DNA of 64,000 nt, from the NCBI GenBank assembly GCA_035699745.1, contig DASSPH010000070.1:60938-124937 (forward strand), in the 5' to 3' direction. Made by a program: the position numbers and the translations under genes. This DNA is from Vicinamibacterales bacterium (GTDB lineage Bacteria > Acidobacteriota > Vicinamibacteria > Vicinamibacterales > 2-12-FULL-66-21). The notes under the pieces are model-generated. The model was not told the origin of the DNA, did not search any database, and worked only from the letters and a program-made list of their open reading frames with translations. Shown here piece after piece: positions 60,525 to 64,000 of the stretch (within the stretch, counting starts at the first letter, position 1; each line of letters opens with the position of its first letter).

Positions 60525-61115
60525 ATGGCCGTAAAGAAGGCGGCACGTACCAAGAAGACCGTGCGGGGAAAGAAGACCGTCGGCCTCACGTCCGCGCTCG
60601 GGCCCAAGGTGACGACGATGCTCGTCTGCGTGACGATCGCGGCGGGCATCACCGTCGCGGCGCGGCAGCAGCAGGCGCGCGCGAAGGAGCGGCTCGACGC
60701 GGCCCGCGCCGAGACCGTCGCCGCGGCCGAGCCGGTGGCCCGGAAGAAGCCCGTGCCGGCCAACGCGATGGCGAGTGTCTCCGCGACCGCGCCGGCGAAT
60801 GCCGCCGCGGCCGCGCCGGTCGAGACCGGCACCTCCGGCGCCGCGAGCGCGAAGCCGGTGACGGTGGTCGGCTGCCTCGAGCGCACCGACGCCGGCTACC
60901 GCCTCAAGGACACCACCGGGGATGCCCCGAAGGCGCGCAGCTGGAAGTCCGGGTTCCTCAAGAAATCGTCCGCGTCGCTCGACGTGGTGGACGCCTCCCG
61001 CACGCTGCAGCTGGCCGGCCATGTCGGGCGCCGGGTGAGCGTCACCGGCACGATGGTCGACCGCGAAATGCAGGCGCGGTCGCTGCGGCGCCTCGGCGAG
61101 TGCAAGGCGAACTGA
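60525..61115 (+). CDS. Small membrane-anchored protein with OB-like C-terminal domain
   Basis: 196 residues. A Lys/Arg-rich start (1-19) precedes one membrane helix (about 28-46, TTMLVCVTIAAGITVA), then an Ala/Pro-rich linker (about 60-115). The C-terminal domain (VTVVGCLERTDAGYRLKD to HVGRRVSVTGTMVDRE) has the GCL start and HVGxxVxVTGT end of a small barrel domain common in acidobacterial exported proteins. No function is known to me. ATG 60525 is preceded by AAGGAG at 8 bases. It is probably monocistronic, since a separate promoter precedes the GntR operon. Confidence 0.7.
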   Translation: MAVKKAARTKKTVRGKKTVGLTSALGPKVTTMLVCVTIAAGITVAARQQQARAKERLDAARAETVAAAEPVARKKPVPANAMASVSATAPANAAAAAPVETGTSGAASAKPVTVVGCLERTDAGYRLKDTTGDAPKARSWKSGFLKKSSASLDVVDASRTLQLAGHVGRRVSVTGTMVDREMQARSLRRLGECKAN

Positions 61116-61122
61116 TCCGCGC

Positions 61123-61150
61123 TTGACAACGGCGCATCGACTGTCATACT
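61123..61150 (+). promoter_or_regulatory. Promoter of the GntR-ABC operon
   Basis: TTGACA (61123-61128, perfect), a 16-bp spacer and CATACT (61145-61150, four of six). Transcription would begin around 61157, about 9 bases before the GntR ATG, with no Shine-Dalgarno sequence, so the first gene is nearly leaderless. Confidence 0.65.
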
Positions 61151-61163
61151 GTCATATGACAGT
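61140..61163. promoter_or_regulatory. GntR operator: three ACTGTCAT half-sites
   Basis: ACTGTCAT occurs at 61140-61147 and 61148-61155, followed by its reverse complement ATGACAGT at 61156-61163; the last two make a perfect 16-bp palindrome. It covers the -10 element and likely start site, so a bound GntR dimer would shut the operon. Confidence 0.75.
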
Positions 61164-61165
61164 TG

Positions 61166-61570
61166 ATGCGCTTCCAGTTGAACTTCAAATCGGGGAAGCC
61201 GGTCTACCTCCAGATGGTGGACCAGGTGAAGGCGGCAGCCGCCTCCGGCGCGCTGCGCGGCGGCGACCCCCTCCCCTCCATCCGTCCGCTCGCCGAGGAA
61301 CTGCGCGTCAACCGCAATACCGTCGCCAAGGCCTACGCGGAGCTCGAGAGCCAGGGGGTCATCGAGACCGTCGCCGGTAAAGGCTGCTTCCTCCGCGCCG
61401 CCCACAGCCCCTATCGCAAGGAAGTCCGGCTCGAGCTGCTCAAGCAGGTCGTGGACGACGCCGTCGTCCAGGCCCACCACCTCCAGGTCGCCAGGTCGCA
61501 GTTCCTCCGCCTCGCCGAGGAGCGCTTCGACGCGTTCGAGGCGCGCCGCGAGCGCGCCGCTGAAAGATGA
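61166..61570 (+). CDS. GntR family regulator, YtrA subfamily
   Basis: 134 residues from ATG 61166 (the TTG at 61163 lies in the operator). The winged helix covers about 10-78: PVYLQMVDQVKAAAASGALR, LPSIRPLAEELRVNRNTVAK and ESQGVIETVAGKGCFL. Only a short helical tail follows, as in the YtrA subfamily, whose members sit in front of ABC transporters that they control, commonly in response to cell-envelope stress or antibiotics. It overlaps the ATPase gene by 4 bp (ATGA). Autoregulation through the palindrome at its own promoter is likely. Confidence 0.93.
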   Translation: MRFQLNFKSGKPVYLQMVDQVKAAAASGALRGGDPLPSIRPLAEELRVNRNTVAKAYAELESQGVIETVAGKGCFLRAAHSPYRKEVRLELLKQVVDDAVVQAHHLQVARSQFLRLAEERFDAFEARRERAAER

Positions 61571-62481
61571 CTGCCATGACATCCGAGACCCACGCCATCG
61601 AGATCGATCGGCTGGTCCGCCGCTTCGGGCGCACCGACGCGGTCGATGGACTCAGCCTGACGGTACGGCCGGGCCGCTGCTACGGCTTCTTCGGACGCAA
61701 CGGCGCGGGAAAGACGACGACGATCAAGTGCCTGCTGAACCTGCTGCGGCCGACGTCGGGGACGGTGCGCGTCTTCGGTCTCGACCCGCGGCGCGACGAG
61801 GTCGGCGTGAAGTCGCGCGTGGCCTGCGTGCCCGACACCGTGGCGTTCTACCCGTGGATGACCGTGCGCGGCACGCTCGACTACTTCGCGTCGTTCAGGG
61901 CGAAGTGGAATCAGGCGGTCGAGCGGGAGCTGCTCGCGCAGTTCCGCCTCGACCCGGGTCGGAAGACGAGCCATCTCTCGAAGGGGCAGCGCACGCAGCT
62001 CGCGCTGATCGCGGCGATCTGCGCCGAGCCCGAGCTGCTGGTCCTCGACGAGCCGACGTCCGGGCTCGATCCGATCGTCCGGCGCGAATTCATCCAGACG
62101 GTGATCGGCGCCTATCAGGAAGGGGATCCGCGGCGGACGGTCTTCGTGTCCACCCATCTCATCTCCGAATTCGAAGGACTGATCGACGAGTTCACCATCA
62201 TCGAGCAGGGGCGGCAGGTGCTGACGCTGGACGCAGACGCCGCCCGCGAGCGCTATCGGAAGGTCTACGCGCGATTCGCCGCCGAACCGGGCGCGCTGGA
62301 TCTGCCGGGGGCGCGCGTGCTGCGGCAGCGCGGGCGCGAATGCGAAGTCCTGGTCAACGGCAACGCGGCCGAGGTGATGGCCCGACTGCAGGCGCGCTCG
62401 CCGGAGTCGCTCACGACCGAGTCGCTCACGCTGGAGGAGATCTTCGTGGCCACGCTGCAGCCGGGAGCGGCCGGCGCATGA
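61567..62481 (+). CDS. ABC transporter ATP-binding protein
   Basis: 304 residues. Walker A G43-RNGAGKT-T51, signature HLSKGQRTQLAL (in place of LSGGQ), Walker B LLVLDEPTSGLDP, and switch His in VFVSTHL. The C-terminal extension (about 220-304) is typical of drug- or peptide-exporter type ATPases such as YtrB/BcrA relatives. The gene is coupled on both sides: it overlaps the GntR gene and the permease gene by 4 bp each. The exported or sensed substrate is unknown. Confidence 0.93.
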   Translation: MTAMTSETHAIEIDRLVRRFGRTDAVDGLSLTVRPGRCYGFFGRNGAGKTTTIKCLLNLLRPTSGTVRVFGLDPRRDEVGVKSRVACVPDTVAFYPWMTVRGTLDYFASFRAKWNQAVERELLAQFRLDPGRKTSHLSKGQRTQLALIAAICAEPELLVLDEPTSGLDPIVRREFIQTVIGAYQEGDPRRTVFVSTHLISEFEGLIDEFTIIEQGRQVLTLDADAARERYRKVYARFAAEPGALDLPGARVLRQRGRECEVLVNGNAAEVMARLQARSPESLTTESLTLEEIFVATLQPGAAGA

Positions 62482-63899
62482 TCGCCAAGGAGATCCGCGT
62501 GCTGCTGCCGGCGTGGGCCGCGGCGGTGGCCGCGATGGTCGCGTGCTCCCTGATCCGCGATCTCTATGCCTTCGGCATCCCGGCGTATTTCATCGGTGCG
62601 GCCACCCTCGGCGCGATGTCGATGGGGCACGAGTTCAGCCATCGGACGGTTTCGCTGATGCTGACGCTTCCGGTGTCGCGCCGGCGCATCCTGCTGACCA
62701 AGCTGGTGGTGCTGGGAGCAGGTCTTCTCCTGCTGGCGCTGATCGCCGCCCGGGTCCTCCCGTACTGGCGGGAAGCGACGGTGTTCCGCGCCACGACGCT
62801 GTGGCTCCCGTTCTTCGCGGGACTGTTCATTACTCCCTACCTCACCACGATCACGCGCTCGCCGGTCGGCGGCGCGGTGTTCACGATGGGGATCGCGGGC
62901 CTGCTGACCATCGCCGGTGATTGGCTCGGCGTCGAGACGTATGGCTACACGCGCGAGGTCGATGCGTTTCGCATCGCGTTCGTCTGGCAAGCCGAGCTCC
63001 TGCTGTGTGTCGCGAGCGCAATCCTCATGGCCAGGACGTTCAAGAGGCTGCAGGTGCTCGACGGCCCTGGACCGGCGGTCGACTTCGCGCCGAGCCCCGC
63101 GACCGCGTCGACATCGCTCACGAGGCGCAGTGTGACCTGGCTGCTGCTCGAAAAGGAGCTGCGCCTCCAGCAGATGGCCTTCGCGATCGCCGCGATCTAC
63201 GCCGTGCTCTACGTGATCACGGTGGTGCGCACAAGAGCCTACTTCTCGACGAACGACGCTGCGTTCATCGAGTCGCTGCTCTATGCCGGCATCCTGGCGG
63301 TGGTGATTGGCGCGGTGGCCAGCGCCGAGGAGCGAGATCTGCGCACGCTCGATTCGCAACTGCTGCTGCCGGTACGGACATCGACACAGTGGATGGTGAA
63401 GCTGTCGGTCGTGCTGGGACTCACGTTCCTGCTCGGCATCGTGCTGCCCACGGTGCTTGCCAGCGTCTTTCCTCCCGAACGGATCGTCTGGGCGCGCAAC
63501 CTTCAATCATTCAGAGCGGTGAGCACGATACTCGGGCTGATGGCGATTGCGACCCTCAGCCTCTACGTGTCGACGCTGTGCTCGAGCGGCCTGTGGGCGC
63601 TGCTGGTGTCCTTCCCGGCGGCGTTCGGCGTTGCCGCGCTCGTGCTCTGGTCGGGCGCGATCGTCGAAGCCGTGCTCCACTCGCTCGACGGGCGCCCCGA
63701 CTGGTCGACGGTGCGGTGGGCGACGGCGATCATGACGGTCTCGGTCATCGCCGTCGTCACCCGACTGGCGTTCACGAACCACCGCTCGGCCGATCGAAGC
63801 CCCACACGAACCCTCGGGCAGGTGGCGATCGCTGCTGGTTCGGTGATCGCCGCGACCGGAGTCGTCGCGATCGTCGGCGCGCTGAGCTCGTCCCGCTGA
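62478..63899 (+). CDS. ABC transporter permease (ABC-2 type)
   Basis: 473 residues from ATG 62478; open frame to the left is shadow. About ten to twelve hydrophobic helices in two halves, the second beginning at WLLLEKELRLQQMAF. Motifs LLTKLVVLGAGLLLLALIAA and SHRTVSLMLTLPVSRRRIL are typical of ABC-2 permeases, where the enzyme-like loop precedes the first helix pair. It completes a three-gene GntR-ATPase-permease unit, probably an export or envelope-stress system. Confidence 0.9.
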   Translation: MIAKEIRVLLPAWAAAVAAMVACSLIRDLYAFGIPAYFIGAATLGAMSMGHEFSHRTVSLMLTLPVSRRRILLTKLVVLGAGLLLLALIAARVLPYWREATVFRATTLWLPFFAGLFITPYLTTITRSPVGGAVFTMGIAGLLTIAGDWLGVETYGYTREVDAFRIAFVWQAELLLCVASAILMARTFKRLQVLDGPGPAVDFAPSPATASTSLTRRSVTWLLLEKELRLQQMAFAIAAIYAVLYVITVVRTRAYFSTNDAAFIESLLYAGILAVVIGAVASAEERDLRTLDSQLLLPVRTSTQWMVKLSVVLGLTFLLGIVLPTVLASVFPPERIVWARNLQSFRAVSTILGLMAIATLSLYVSTLCSSGLWALLVSFPAAFGVAALVLWSGAIVEAVLHSLDGRPDWSTVRWATAIMTVSVIAVVTRLAFTNHRSADRSPTRTLGQVAIAAGSVIAATGVVAIVGALSSSR

Positions 63900-63923
63900 A
63901 GACGCACGCCCGCGAACCGCTGT

Positions 63924-64000
63924 CCCCTTCGACCCTGCCCGACCCGCGAGCGAAAGCGAGCCTCCCTTTCCACTCTGCCCGACCCGCGAGCGAAAGCGAG
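63924..64000. repeat. Two-copy 40-bp repeat, family shared with 56691-56759
   Basis: CTGCCCGACCCGCGAGCGAA followed by AGCGAG occurs at 63935 and at 63975, each preceded by a TTCGACC- or TTCCACT-type word. The array begins 25 bp after the permease stop codon and continues to the window edge, so its full length is unknown. Confidence 0.85.

Overview
The window looks like a chromosome segment from a soil-type Acidobacteriota, most likely class Vicinamibacteria. This is inferred from very high GC, an acidobacterial duplicated orphan permease (57715-60258), three giant Oar-like TonB-dependent receptors with an N-terminal carboxypeptidase-regulatory domain, several quinoprotein/cytochrome c pairs that lack classical alcohol dehydrogenase landmarks, and DUF1080 and Gfo/Idh/MocA sugar enzymes. 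I see no rRNA, tRNA, CRISPR array, insertion sequence or prophage gene. The left end cuts a signal peptidase I gene.

Layout. 1-1303: end of lepB and a CDF metal exporter. 1424-11717: a cassette read leftwards (TonB receptor, cytochrome c, quinoprotein dehydrogenase, Tat-exported Gfo/Idh/MocA oxidoreductase, Tat-exported sugar isomerase/epimerase-like protein), divergent from a LacI-type regulator with two palindromic operators between them. 11727-15070: membrane sulfatase-like protein, desaturase fused to a Rossmann domain, small secreted protein. 15695-18327: second cytochrome c/quinoprotein pair. 18516-30821: a rhamnose-type region with an unusual IclR-HTH/periplasmic-binding fusion regulator, fused rhamnulose-phosphate aldolase/dehydrogenase, rhamnulokinase, FG-GAP protein, cupin-like protein, a TIM-barrel isomerase candidate and a TonB receptor. 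30907-32037: cytosolic Gfo/Idh/MocA enzyme. 32052-39495: MoxR/DUF58/VWA operon. 39666-44175: DUF1080 protein and two paralogous quinoprotein-like propellers. 44348-47434: third quinoprotein/cytochrome pair and a cytochrome c-HhH fusion. 47523-53828: esterase, third TonB receptor, aldose-epimerase-like protein. 53890-64000: blue copper protein, PPi-type phosphofructokinase, HNH nuclease, a secreted protein of unknown function, the orphan permease, a small anchored protein, and a GntR-ABC operon.

How it fits together (inference). The window is largely a glycan/sugar scavenging region: outer-membrane uptake by TonB receptors, exported redox chemistry (quinoproteins passing electrons to cytochromes c, exported Gfo/Idh and epimerase-like proteins) and cytosolic catabolism of a deoxy-hexose such as rhamnose, each block with its own regulator.

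The most unusual non-coding property is that many gene borders are filled with locus-specific short tandem repeats (7-, 8-, 9-, 36-40-, ~72- and 97-bp units). Several form long inverted repeats between convergent genes. A second recurring oddity is Gly/Arg-rich low-complexity tracts in many unrelated exported enzymes.
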